Source of the DNA: JACCWM01 sp040393065
GTDB taxonomy: Bacteria > Myxococcota_A > Bradymonadia > Bradymonadales > Bradymonadaceae
Direction: 5' to 3'
Length of the DNA stretch: 64,000 nt
Assembly (NCBI GenBank): GCA_040393065.1
Contig: JBEBUW010000010.1
Coordinates: 4,390-68,389, forward strand
The position numbers were made by a program, and so were the translations under genes. Below, piece after piece: positions 50,782-59,708 of this stretch (position 1 is its first letter; each line of letters begins with the position of its first letter). The notes under the pieces were generated by a model. The model saw only the letters and a program-made list of their open reading frames with translations, was not told where the DNA came from and searched no databases.

Positions 50782-53700
50782 ATGCCCCGTCGTGACGATA
50801 TTAAAACGATCTGTATTTTAGGTTCCGGCCCGATTGTTATTGGTCAGGCCTGTGAATTTGACTATTCCGGGACACAGGCCACGCGCGCACTCAAAGCGGA
50901 AGGGTACCGGGTCGTTCTGATCAACTCGAATCCGGCCACCATTATGACCGACCCGGAGATTGCGGACGCGACCTATATCGAACCGCTCACGCCGGCTTTC
51001 GTCACGCAGGTTCTAGAAAAAGAGCGACCCGATGCGCTGCTTCCCACAATGGGCGGCCAGACTGCGCTCAACCTGGCCATGGCGCTGCACAAAGATGGAA
51101 CGCTTGAACGGCTCGGTATTGAATTGCTCGGGGCCAATCCAACCATTATCGAACGCGCCGAAGATCGAGAGATTTTTCAGTGTATTATGAATGAAATCGG
51201 TATTGATCAGCCCGCTTCCGGGATCGCCCGAAGCCTGGATGATGCCTGGAAAATTCTCGACCGTGTTGGTTTTCCAGCCATTTTGCGCCCCAGCTTTACG
51301 ATGGGCGGCACAGGCGGAAATATCGCGTATAATCGTGAAGAATTTGCAGAATTTGTTGCCTGGTCCCTCTCGCAAAGCCCTACCGGAGAAGTTTTAATCG
51401 ATGAAGGCCTTCTGGGATGGAAAGAGTTTGAACTTGAGCTTGTGCGCGATGGCAACGATACGATTGTCATTGTATGCGGTATTGAAAACTTCGACCCGAT
51501 GGGCGTTCACACCGGCGATGCGATTACAGTCGCTCCGGTTCAAACCCTGACGGACGACGAATATCAGGCGATGTGCGATGATGCGCGACGTATCATCCGT
51601 GCGGTGGGGGTGGAAAAAGCCGGCTGCAATATTCAGTTTGCGATCAACCCGATTACCGGGCGGCGCGTCGTCATCGAAATGAATCCACGTGTCAGCCGCT
51701 CTTCCGCGCTGGCCAGCAAAGCCACCGGCTATCCTATTGCCAAAATTGCCGCGCTGATTGGCGTTGGCTACATGTTGGACGAAATTACCAGCGATATTAC
51801 CGGCACCAGCACGGCTGCCACCGAACCTGTGCTGGATTACGTCGTCGTAAAGATCCCGCGTTTCGCCTTTGAAAAATTCCCGGCTGCATCGGACACCCTT
51901 ACCACGCAAATGAAAAGCGTTGGAGAAGTGATGTCCCTCGGTAGAACTTTTCCCGAAGCAATGGGCAAAGCGATTCGTAGCCTTGAAAACAGCACCGCCC
52001 ATCTGCATCCCGCCCTCCCCCGGCCCGGTGCTGAGATCGAAAACGCAGAGGCAATTCTCGACTTTTATCATCCACGCCTGCGCCGCCCAACGCCTGAACG
52101 ACTGGGATATGTTTTGGAAGCTCTACGCGCAGGTATTTCTATCGAAAAAGTCGCAGAAATTTCGGCCATTGATCCCTGGTTTCTCGATCAGCTCGGCCGA
52201 ATCGTCGCCTGCGAAACCGAGCTTGTTGCCGCATTCCAGTCCGCCAAACCAATAGATCGTACGCTTCTTCACAAAGCCAAGCGTCTGGGGATGGGAGATG
52301 TGGATATCGCCCATGTTCTCGGCATTTCTGAAAGCGAAGTGCTTAAACTGCGCAGAAAACTTGATGTGAGACCGGTTTTCAAGCAGGTCGATACCTGCGC
52401 GGGCACGTTGGATACCGCGCAGTCGTATTACTACTCAACCTATGAATACGGCGACAATGAAGCCGAGACCTCCGACAAGCCTGGTGTCTTGATTCTTGGC
52501 AGCGGTCCCAACCGTATTGGTCAGGGCATTGAATTCGATTATTGCTCGGTGCACGCGGCCCTGGCACTTCGCGAAGTCGGTTATCGAACGATCATGGTAA
52601 ACTGCAATCCGGAAACCGTCAGTACGGATTATGACATCTCCGACCGCCTCTACTTTGAACCGCTAACCTTCGAAACCGTGCTGGCAATCATCGAGCATGA
52701 GAAGCCGGTCGGAGTCATTCTGCAATTTGGCGGCCAGACACCGCTCAAACTCGCCAGATTGCTTTTTGAGCACAATATACCTGTGCTCGGCACGTCTCCT
52801 GAAGTCATCGAGCGTACTGAAGATCGTCAGCTATTCAAGGAAATGATCGAGAAGCTCAACCTTCGCCAGCCCGAAGCGCGCACGGTTTTGACATGGAGCG
52901 AGGCCCGGCAAGCTGCTGAAGAACTCGGCTTTCCGATCATGGTTCGCCCCAGCTTTGTGCTGGGCGGCCGCGCGATGGAAATTGTCTACAATGCGGATGA
53001 TTTTCAGGCCACGTTCGAGCGCGCCCGTGCAGAATCCATGGACAGTCCTGTGTTGCTTGATAAATTCTTAAGCCAGGCGATCGAAGTCGACGTCGACTGT
53101 ATCAGCGACGGTACGCATGCCGTCATTGGCGGCATCATGGAGCATATTGAGGAAGCCGGTGTGCACTCCGGCGACTCGGCCTGTACGCTACCGCCCAACA
53201 GCTTGCCAGAAACAGTGTTACGTCAGATCCGTGAGCAAACACTGGAAATGGCACGTGAGCTTCAGATCGTCGGCCTGATGAACGTTCAATTTGCTGTGCA
53301 AGAACATCGCGTATTTGTGATCGAAGTAAATCCGCGCGCAAGTCGCACCATTCCGTTTATCTCCAAGGCCATTGGCATTCCCCTGGCCCGATTTGCTGCA
53401 CGTGTCATGCTGGGAGAAAAACTCCACGATATCGGGCTGACCGATGAACTCGTGCCGGATTATTTTAGCGTGAAAGAAAGTGTTTTTCCGTTCAACAAGT
53501 TTCCCGAGGTCGATACTTTGCTTGGCCCCGAAATGCGTTCGACCGGTGAAGCGATGGGCATCGATCGCGATTTCAATATTGCATTTCTGAAAGCGCAGAT
53601 TGCATCGAACAATGCGCCGCCGACTTCTGGAAAGGTATTCATCAGCGTCAAAAATTCAGACAAATGGGCTGTTGTTCCCATTGCCAAAACGTTGCAGGAG

Positions 53701-54039
53701 CTCGGCTTTGAAATCGTTTCTACCCGAGGAACTGCTGACTACCTACGCCAGAATGGCCTGGAAGTTCGCCAGATCAACAAGGTAAAAGAGGGACAACCGC
53801 ACATTGTGGATCTGATCATCAATGCTGAAATTTCCATGGTGGTCAACACGACCATTGGAGCCCAGGCCATTCAGGATAGCCGATCAATTCGACGTGCAAC
53901 TTTGAACCTCGGTGTGCCATACTTTACAACACTGGCAGCTGCGCGCGCCGCAGTTGCCGCAATGCGTGATGTTGCCGACGGTACACAGGTTGGTGTTCGC
54001 TCGATTCAGGAGTTTCACCAGGCGGTCGCAGCCCGCTGA
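50782..54039 (+). CDS. carB: carbamoyl-phosphate synthase large subunit
   Basis: The 1085-aa protein is full-length CarB. The N-terminal half begins ICILGSGPIVIGQACEFDYSG and holds the first ATP-grasp domain (GGTGGNIAYNREEF), which makes carboxyphosphate. The oligomerisation region is followed by a second half repeating the pattern (ILGSGPNRIGQGIEFDYCS) with its own ATP-grasp domain. The C-terminal 130 residues are the MGS-like allosteric domain (KVFISVKNSDKWAVVPIAKTL). It synthesises carbamoyl phosphate for pyrimidine and arginine synthesis with the glutamine amidotransferase CarA, which is not encoded here. AAGGAAA lies before the ATG. greA follows 148 bases downstream. Confidence 0.98.
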   Translation: MPRRDDIKTICILGSGPIVIGQACEFDYSGTQATRALKAEGYRVVLINSNPATIMTDPEIADATYIEPLTPAFVTQVLEKERPDALLPTMGGQTALNLAMALHKDGTLERLGIELLGANPTIIERAEDREIFQCIMNEIGIDQPASGIARSLDDAWKILDRVGFPAILRPSFTMGGTGGNIAYNREEFAEFVAWSLSQSPTGEVLIDEGLLGWKEFELELVRDGNDTIVIVCGIENFDPMGVHTGDAITVAPVQTLTDDEYQAMCDDARRIIRAVGVEKAGCNIQFAINPITGRRVVIEMNPRVSRSSALASKATGYPIAKIAALIGVGYMLDEITSDITGTSTAATEPVLDYVVVKIPRFAFEKFPAASDTLTTQMKSVGEVMSLGRTFPEAMGKAIRSLENSTAHLHPALPRPGAEIENAEAILDFYHPRLRRPTPERLGYVLEALRAGISIEKVAEISAIDPWFLDQLGRIVACETELVAAFQSAKPIDRTLLHKAKRLGMGDVDIAHVLGISESEVLKLRRKLDVRPVFKQVDTCAGTLDTAQSYYYSTYEYGDNEAETSDKPGVLILGSGPNRIGQGIEFDYCSVHAALALREVGYRTIMVNCNPETVSTDYDISDRLYFEPLTFETVLAIIEHEKPVGVILQFGGQTPLKLARLLFEHNIPVLGTSPEVIERTEDRQLFKEMIEKLNLRQPEARTVLTWSEARQAAEELGFPIMVRPSFVLGGRAMEIVYNADDFQATFERARAESMDSPVLLDKFLSQAIEVDVDCISDGTHAVIGGIMEHIEEAGVHSGDSACTLPPNSLPETVLRQIREQTLEMARELQIVGLMNVQFAVQEHRVFVIEVNPRASRTIPFISKAIGIPLARFAARVMLGEKLHDIGLTDELVPDYFSVKESVFPFNKFPEVDTLLGPEMRSTGEAMGIDRDFNIAFLKAQIASNNAPPTSGKVFISVKNSDKWAVVPIAKTLQELGFEIVSTRGTADYLRQNGLEVRQINKVKEGQPHIVDLIINAEISMVVNTTIGAQAIQDSRSIRRATLNLGVPYFTTLAAARAAVAAMRDVADGTQVGVRSIQEFHQAVAAR

Positions 54040-54081
54040 GCCATTTCAAATCTGTACTTTTTATTACGCTGGATTTATTTT

Positions 54082-54115
54082 AGCCCCGTACACATGTGCG
54101 TGGGCGCTATTTTTT
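54082..54115 (+). terminator. weak terminator-like hairpin after carB
   Basis: An imperfect stem between AGCCCC and GGGCGCT, followed by ATTTTTT, lies between carB and greA. Pairing is interrupted, so the call is weak. Confidence 0.3.
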
Positions 54116-54187
54116 ATAAACTGTTTTCTACCGCAGCCATGCTCTTTAGAAAACGCTTACCGCTTGTATACAACGAAGGAATGAACC

Positions 54188-54661
54188 ATGTCACAAATCC
54201 CAATGACCGTAGAAGGCCATCGCCGTCTCAAGGAAGAACTCCACCACTTAAAAGTCGTGGAACGCCCCAAAGTCATCCTTGCCATTGAGGAAGCGCGAGC
54301 ACACGGCGATCTGAAAGAGAACGCAGAATATCACGCAGCGAAAGAAAAACAGAGTTTTGTTGAAGGACGTTTGCGGGAAGTCGAAGCGAAACTTGGCGCA
54401 GCTCAGGTTATCAATCCACGCGACTTGTCCGGCGACCGCGTCATGTTTGGTGCTACCGTGACGGTCTATGATTCGGCTGATGATAGCGAAAAAACATATC
54501 AGATCGTCGGCGACGATGAAGCAGACATCAAGGAAAACAAAATTTCCTATACCAGTCCGATTGCCCGCGCACTGCTCGGAAAAGAAGTCGGCGATGAGGG
54601 CGTCATCAAAGCTCCTGGTGGAGATCGAACGATCGAAATCGTCGACCTGCAGTATATCTAA
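54188..54661 (+). CDS. greA: transcription elongation factor GreA
   Basis: A 157-aa GreA. The N-terminal coiled coil has the acidic catalytic tip (HGDLKENAEYHAAKE, about 37-51), and the C-terminal FKBP-like domain has VTVYDSADDSEKTYQIVGDDEAD and ISYTSPIARALLGKEVGDE. It stimulates RNA cleavage by backtracked RNA polymerase through the secondary channel. Length is normal. ATG 54188 follows GAAGGAATG; there is a short ATG ten bases earlier out of frame. A strong terminator follows. Confidence 0.97.
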   Translation: MSQIPMTVEGHRRLKEELHHLKVVERPKVILAIEEARAHGDLKENAEYHAAKEKQSFVEGRLREVEAKLGAAQVINPRDLSGDRVMFGATVTVYDSADDSEKTYQIVGDDEADIKENKISYTSPIARALLGKEVGDEGVIKAPGGDRTIEIVDLQYI

Positions 54662-54699
54662 GCACGTACGATTGTAAGATGGCTCTCTCTGAAACAACA

Positions 54700-54740
54700 A
54701 AACGGACGCTTCTTTTTAAAAGAGGCGTCCGTTTCTTTTT
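54700..54740 (+). terminator. intrinsic terminator after greA
   Basis: AAACGGACGC (54700-54709) pairs with GCGTCCGTTT (54725-54734), followed by CTTTTT. The convergent lon gene ends at 54787, so the A-rich left side may also help stop lon transcripts. Confidence 0.88.
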
Positions 54741-54786
54741 GTCAGCTATCTGTCTTCAGCTCCAGACTCGGGCTGCCGAGGCAAAA

Positions 54787-57240
54787 TTATTTCAGTGGAG
54801 AATTCGCACCGATTTGTCCTGAAGGTTCGCTATCCGCTGCGGCTTTCTGAGCGGCGGCGAACTTAGCACCGTCTTCAAAAACCAGCTCTGGCAACTCGCT
54901 GACATGCTCGGGAAAGAAGAATTCGAGTTCTTCGCGGACATTATCCGAAACATCCATCAAATCCTTGCGATTTCGCGACGGCAAAATCACCCGTTTGATT
55001 CCGGAACGGTGGGCAGCAAGGACCTTTTCCTTGATGCCGCCAACCGGAAGAATATTACCGCGGAGGGTAATCTCACCGGTCATGGCGACATCGCTGCGTA
55101 TTTTTACACCGAGCAACAAACTTAAGAGCGAAACGTACATCGTAATGCCGGCAGACGGACCATCTTTGGGAATCGCACCGGCTGGTACGTGAATGTGAAT
55201 ATCGGTATCGCGCATAAAATACGGATCGATCTTAAACTCATCGGTTCGGCTACGGATATAGCTTAAGGCTGCGCGCACGCTCTCTTTCATCACATCCCCC
55301 AGCTGACCGGTCAGCACGAGCTCACCCTTACCAGGCATCTTGGTCGATTCGATGAACAGGATGTCGCCCCCGGCCGGTGTCCAGGCAAGACCGGTTGCCA
55401 CGCCGGGATGCGATGTACGCTCGGCAACTTCAAACTGGTATTTTTCCTGGCCCAGATACTCATCCAGATTATCAACCGTGATATGAATCTGAACTTCTTC
55501 GGTTCCCTTGACCTCACGTCCTTCGGCAACTTTCACCGCAACGCCACGCGCAATATCAGCAATGCGACGCTCTAACGTACGTACACCGGCTTCACGCGTG
55601 TGATTCCGAATAATTTTATCGAGAGCTTCGTCATCGATCGTCATATTGGCTTCTGTAATACCGTGATTTTCAAGCTGTTTCGGAATCAGGTATTTACGTG
55701 AAATCACGCTCTTTTCATGCGCCGTATAGCCGGGAATTTCAATAACATCCATACGGTCGCGAAGCGGTGCCGAGATCGGATCGAGCATATTGGCCGTTGC
55801 GATGAACAGTACGTTCGACAGATCAACGGGGATTTCCATGTAGTGATCGGAAAAAGAGTTGTTCTGTTCAGGATCAAGCACTTCAAGCAATGCTGCTGAG
55901 GGATCGCCACGAAAATCCCGACCAATCTTATCGACTTCGTCAAGCATAAACACCGGGTTGTTGGTCTGTGCTTTGCGCAGTGCCTGTACAATACGTCCCG
56001 GCAGCGCTCCAACATAGGTGCGGCGGTGTCCCCGAATTTCGGACTCATCATGCACACCGCCCAGGCTGATCCGCACAAACTTACGTCCCAGAGCACGTGC
56101 AATACTCTTTCCGAGGCTGGTTTTACCAACACCCGGCGGTCCTACCAGGCACAAAATCGGCCCTTTCATATCGTTTTTGAGCTTGCGAACGGCCAGGTAC
56201 TCAATGATGCGTTTTTTGACCTTATCCAGATCATAATGATCCTCGTCCAAAAACGCTCGGGCTTCGCGAATATCCAGTTTGTCTTTGGTTTGCTTGCTCC
56301 AGGGAATATCCAATAACGTTTCCAGATAGGTACGCGTTACACCATATTCGCTGGAGGCAGGCTGCATCATACGCAGGCGGTTGATCTGTTTTCGGGCGAC
56401 TTCCTCTACCTCTTTGGGAAGGTTGCCGTCATCAATGGCCTGGGCAAGATCTTCCAGATCGCCGCCCTCTCCGTCGAGTTCGCCGAGCTGCTCTTTGATC
56501 GCTTTGAGTTGTTGGCGCAAATAGTATTCGCGCTGATTTTTATCAATTTCCTCTTTGATCTGACTCTGAATTTTGTCGCTTACGCGCAAAACCTCAAGCT
56601 GGCGAGCAAGCAGAGTTACGACGGTTTTCAGGCGTTCACGCAGGTCGACGGTTTCGAGAATCGTCTGCTTTTCTTCGCTGGAAATATCCATATTCGCAGC
56701 GACAAAGTCACAGAGTTGCCCCGGATCACTGACCCCGTCTACCATCTGACTGGCTTCCTTGGGCATTTCCGGGATGAACTTCACAACCTGCTTGGCCGTG
56801 CTTTTCAGATTGAGGAACAGAGCTTCAATCTCTACCTGTTGATCTGCCGACAATTCTTCTTCGCTATCAAGAACTTCGACTTCCCCTAAAAAATAAGGTT
56901 CAAGCTGCGTGAGTTTACGCAAACGCACACGACGTTGTCCTTGAATGATCACGCTATAATTATCACTGGCGATTTTTACGACTTTGAGGATGCGAGCGAT
57001 CGTTCCGATTTCAAACAAGTCTTCGGGCGTCGGGCTATCGGTTTCAGGGTTACGTTGGGTGATCACCGCAATCGGACGATCTTGTTCAACGGCATCTTCA
57101 ATGAGCTTCACACTCTTCAGACGACCTACAGCCAGAGGTACAACGACCTGTGGAAACAGCACGGTGTTCCGTAGCGGCAACACCGCCAGCTCTTGAATAC
57201 GTTCCATCAGTTCTTCTGTCATTTCGTCTTTTTCGGGCAT
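54787..57240 (-). CDS. lon: ATP-dependent protease Lon
   Basis: The 817-aa protein is a complete LonA. It has an N-terminal substrate-recognition domain (LAVLPLRNTVLFPQVVVPL), coiled coils, and an AAA+ domain with Walker A GPPGVGKT (about 366), Walker B FMLDEVDKIG and sensor elements. The protease domain has the catalytic Ser in KDGPSAG (about 693) and the Lys in GGIKEKVLAAHR (about 735). Lon degrades damaged and regulatory proteins. The ATG at 57240 has no strong ribosome site. A sequence upstream weakly resembles a heat-shock sigma32 promoter (57280-57309). It converges with greA. Confidence 0.98.
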   Translation of the reverse strand: MPEKDEMTEELMERIQELAVLPLRNTVLFPQVVVPLAVGRLKSVKLIEDAVEQDRPIAVITQRNPETDSPTPEDLFEIGTIARILKVVKIASDNYSVIIQGQRRVRLRKLTQLEPYFLGEVEVLDSEEELSADQQVEIEALFLNLKSTAKQVVKFIPEMPKEASQMVDGVSDPGQLCDFVAANMDISSEEKQTILETVDLRERLKTVVTLLARQLEVLRVSDKIQSQIKEEIDKNQREYYLRQQLKAIKEQLGELDGEGGDLEDLAQAIDDGNLPKEVEEVARKQINRLRMMQPASSEYGVTRTYLETLLDIPWSKQTKDKLDIREARAFLDEDHYDLDKVKKRIIEYLAVRKLKNDMKGPILCLVGPPGVGKTSLGKSIARALGRKFVRISLGGVHDESEIRGHRRTYVGALPGRIVQALRKAQTNNPVFMLDEVDKIGRDFRGDPSAALLEVLDPEQNNSFSDHYMEIPVDLSNVLFIATANMLDPISAPLRDRMDVIEIPGYTAHEKSVISRKYLIPKQLENHGITEANMTIDDEALDKIIRNHTREAGVRTLERRIADIARGVAVKVAEGREVKGTEEVQIHITVDNLDEYLGQEKYQFEVAERTSHPGVATGLAWTPAGGDILFIESTKMPGKGELVLTGQLGDVMKESVRAALSYIRSRTDEFKIDPYFMRDTDIHIHVPAGAIPKDGPSAGITMYVSLLSLLLGVKIRSDVAMTGEITLRGNILPVGGIKEKVLAAHRSGIKRVILPSRNRKDLMDVSDNVREELEFFFPEHVSELPELVFEDGAKFAAAQKAAADSEPSGQIGANSPLK

Positions 57241-57279
57241 TAGAAATCCTATTAACCAGCAAGGTGAGCTGCTCTACAC

Positions 57280-57309
57280 CAGGGGCTTTCCACGGCAGAG
57301 CCTTCAAAG
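57280..57309 (-). promoter_or_regulatory. possible heat-shock (sigma32-like) promoter of lon
   Basis: On the minus strand CTTTGAAG (57309-57302) is followed after about 16 bases by CCCCTG (57285-57280). The consensus is CTTGAAA-N(11-16)-CCCCAT; the match is partial, but the position, 40 to 70 bases before lon, is right. Confidence 0.25.
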
Positions 57310-57532
57310 TTAAAGAAGTTGTTTGATTTCAGGGAGGCCGAACGTCTTCGGCAATTTTTGGAGAGCTATCTAAGGCAATTCCATTTGCCTGATAGCCGAT
57401 CTGCGCTAACCATATTCACAACTTTGCGTTCGGCAACCCAAAGACTTGCCCAAATCTGCAATCGTTCTCTTTGTGCACAGTCTACGAATTCAAAAACCAT
57501 GACATCCATCCTTTTTTTACGCCAGGCACACC

Positions 57533-58558
57533 ATGAAGCAAAAAAACACTGCCAATCAAATCAGTCGTATCACGCAGGCGACTACGCAACGTACCCGGAG
57601 CCTGGCAGCATTGGGAAAAGCACAGGCCGGAAAACTCCAAACTGCTGTCGAGAAACGCCTTGTAAATGCTGTACAGTTGGGGACCGACACCCTATTAGAA
57701 CAGCTCACCAATCCTAAAAATGCTATGTTTTTGCAAGAGCAACTCGCCAGGGTTGCGCAATTAGGCTTTACAGTTGGTTTTCGTCTCGATCCCAATGCCG
57801 CAAAACTCTACAATTTTGTGCAATGGATGGAGGACCGTCATGGCCGGGAACGTGTCATGACACTTGTGTTTTCTCAGAACTTACTGGCCGATGGCCGCAT
57901 GCTGGAGTTGCTTGCCTCTTATGCGGCGATTCTCAGCTCACCGGCAGCTTTTCGGGGTGAATCGCCGGAATGGAAAAATGACGAAATCGAACATTTCAAA
58001 GAACAAGCTGGTGACACGCTGCTGAATCTCCTTTGTGAGCTGGCAGCTCTTGAATATGAGCAACCTTTTACTTCGCAAAGCACTGCAGATAAAGTTTTAT
58101 ACTTTGAATCCGCGCCAATTCCCGAAGAGTTTCAAGACCTTGCCGCTATGGCTACGGGAACGCGTCCAGATGCTATCGTCATGCCAGGCCAGTCTTCCGA
58201 CGATTCAACTTCTTCCCGGACTCAACGCCCTTCTCGTCTACGGAAACTTGCAAAATCCGTAGTCGAAAACACACAAAAAGCCCTGGGAAATCATACCGAG
58301 GAGATAGAACACAAGAAAACAGGTCTGGCACGGTTCATCCCTGGTCTTCATGATCCAACTTTTCACTTCTTAGTTTTTAGCTACACGTTCTTTCTCGAAA
58401 CATTCATGCTTCGCAATTTGATCGAGAATCTTCCAGAAATACTCGAGAACCTGGCTCCCCTTGCACGGCGCGATGAGCCATTCGACCCTACAGACTATTC
58501 AGACTATTCAGACTATTCCGACTATTCTGACATCGACACATCGGCTGATGACCACTGA
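57533..58558 (+). CDS. hypothetical protein with C-terminal DYS repeats
   Basis: I do not recognise this 341-aa protein. There is no signal peptide. It is mainly helical; one hydrophobic stretch (FHFLVFSYTFFLETFMLRNLI, about 285-305) may be a membrane-associated helix. A polar region (about 205-255) contains many Ser/Thr/Arg. It ends in acidic residues with four tandem DYS units before DIDTSADDH, encoded by a 9-bp repeat (about 58495-58530). The ATG has no strong ribosome site. Downstream is a deoxynucleoside kinase on the same strand; upstream lon is divergent. Confidence 0.68.
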   Translation: MKQKNTANQISRITQATTQRTRSLAALGKAQAGKLQTAVEKRLVNAVQLGTDTLLEQLTNPKNAMFLQEQLARVAQLGFTVGFRLDPNAAKLYNFVQWMEDRHGRERVMTLVFSQNLLADGRMLELLASYAAILSSPAAFRGESPEWKNDEIEHFKEQAGDTLLNLLCELAALEYEQPFTSQSTADKVLYFESAPIPEEFQDLAAMATGTRPDAIVMPGQSSDDSTSSRTQRPSRLRKLAKSVVENTQKALGNHTEEIEHKKTGLARFIPGLHDPTFHFLVFSYTFFLETFMLRNLIENLPEILENLAPLARRDEPFDPTDYSDYSDYSDYSDIDTSADDH

Positions 58559-58716
58559 AGGGCAATGCTCAGAACCTGAGCGTTCAAAGACGGACTGTAT
58601 AAATCATCGCCGAGAAGCATTTCTGGCAATTAGTTGCCCGGCAGCCCATCGTGCTCTACACTCGCCGCGCTTTTGAGTCTGACTTTTTCTATCGATTTTG
58701 GTTCCTGGACATATTG

Positions 58717-59382
58717 ATGAATTCGAAATTTTTTGTAGCGATGGCCGGTAATATCGGCGCAGGAAAAAGCACAGCAGCTAAGATTTTAGCGCGCCATTTC
58801 GGCTGTGAACTGTTTTATGAGCCGGTGGTCGAGAATCGCTTTTTGCGCGTCTATTACCGCGACATGACACGCTGGAGTTTTACGCTTCAAATGGAATTTT
58901 TGCTGCGCCGCATCGAACATCATGCGCAGATCGACCGTATGCGAGTTTCCTGTGTTCAAGATAGGACGTTGATCGAAGATCCAGAAATTTTTGCAAAATA
59001 TCTACATGGTCTCGGCCACATGACCGATGCCGAGCTCGATTTGTATTTTGATTTCTTCAAACGATTCAACGAAACAGTACGCCAGCCTGATAAAATCATC
59101 CTGCTCCATACGCCGGACGTGCGTGTGCTGATGCGCCGTATTGACGAGCGAGGACGCGAAGAAGAAAGTGGAATTACAGCTGAGTTTCTGCGTGGGCTCA
59201 ATAGCTACTATGAGACATTCGCGCAGGTTGCGCGGCAGAAATATGGGCTCGATGTGCTGGAAATCGATGTCACTGAACGAGATTTCCGCAGTGGTCCGGC
59301 GCGCGAAGAATTTTTAGAGCAAGTTCATAACTTTTTGAAAAGCAGTCCCAAAGAATCCGCGGAACTGCCTTTCAAAGTATAA
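58717..59382 (+). CDS. deoxynucleoside kinase family protein
   Basis: The 221-aa protein belongs to the deoxynucleoside/deoxyguanosine kinase family. It has P-loop GNIGAGKST (11-19), the substrate-binding YEPVVENRFL (about 34-43), the DR-ED block QDRTLIEDPEIFAKYLHGLG (about 81-100), and the lid with RRIDERGREEE (about 140-150). It phosphorylates deoxynucleosides at the 5' position with ATP in nucleotide salvage. Substrate preference cannot be read. ATG 58717 is the start by family alignment; the frame is open from 58651 and TTG 58714 precedes it. Confidence 0.9.
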   Translation: MNSKFFVAMAGNIGAGKSTAAKILARHFGCELFYEPVVENRFLRVYYRDMTRWSFTLQMEFLLRRIEHHAQIDRMRVSCVQDRTLIEDPEIFAKYLHGLGHMTDAELDLYFDFFKRFNETVRQPDKIILLHTPDVRVLMRRIDERGREEESGITAEFLRGLNSYYETFAQVARQKYGLDVLEIDVTERDFRSGPAREEFLEQVHNFLKSSPKESAELPFKV

Positions 59383-59391
59383 GTTAAACGC

Positions 59392-59553
59392 TCACATGCC
59401 GTACTGAAGCAGTACAAAGCCAAGAATAAACAGTAAGGAAATGACAACCAGCGTCATAACAAAGCGTTTATTCTGGGCGCTCTCCTGCGGAGTAACAGGA
59501 GGCATGTCATTGGAATCGGCTGAGGAAGGCTTTCTTCTTTTTCGGACTGCCAT
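59392..59553 (-). CDS. small single-span membrane protein
   Basis: A 53-aa protein translated directly from the sequence: basic start MAVRKRRKPS, a polar Ser/Asp/Pro stretch, then a hydrophobic helix MTLVVISLLFILGFVLLQYG (residues 33-52) and a final Met. The charge distribution places the N-terminus inside the cytoplasm. ATG at 59553 has CAGG upstream. It sits 155 bases downstream of the DHH-CBS gene on the same strand and converges with the deoxynucleoside kinase gene, whose stop is 9 bases away. I do not recognise a family. Small proteins of this kind often modulate membrane enzymes. Confidence 0.72.
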   Translation of the reverse strand: MAVRKRRKPSSADSNDMPPVTPQESAQNKRFVMTLVVISLLFILGFVLLQYGM

Positions 59554-59708
59554 GGGGATTACCTGCTCGTTTATCGTGTATTCTCAAAGGAACGCGACCG
59601 ATAGAAAGGTCAGATACGCTGGCCTGAAAGGCTAACGAATCAAACGCGATTCATGCAAGTATGATCGTCGACTTCTATAATTCTATACGAAGCACATTCC
59701 TTCAGGGA

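Noticed and set aside
57319..57717. 132-aa plus-strand frame before the gene at 57533
   Set aside because: Overlaps the next gene out of frame, has no ribosome site and no recognisable feature; the region is taken as leader.
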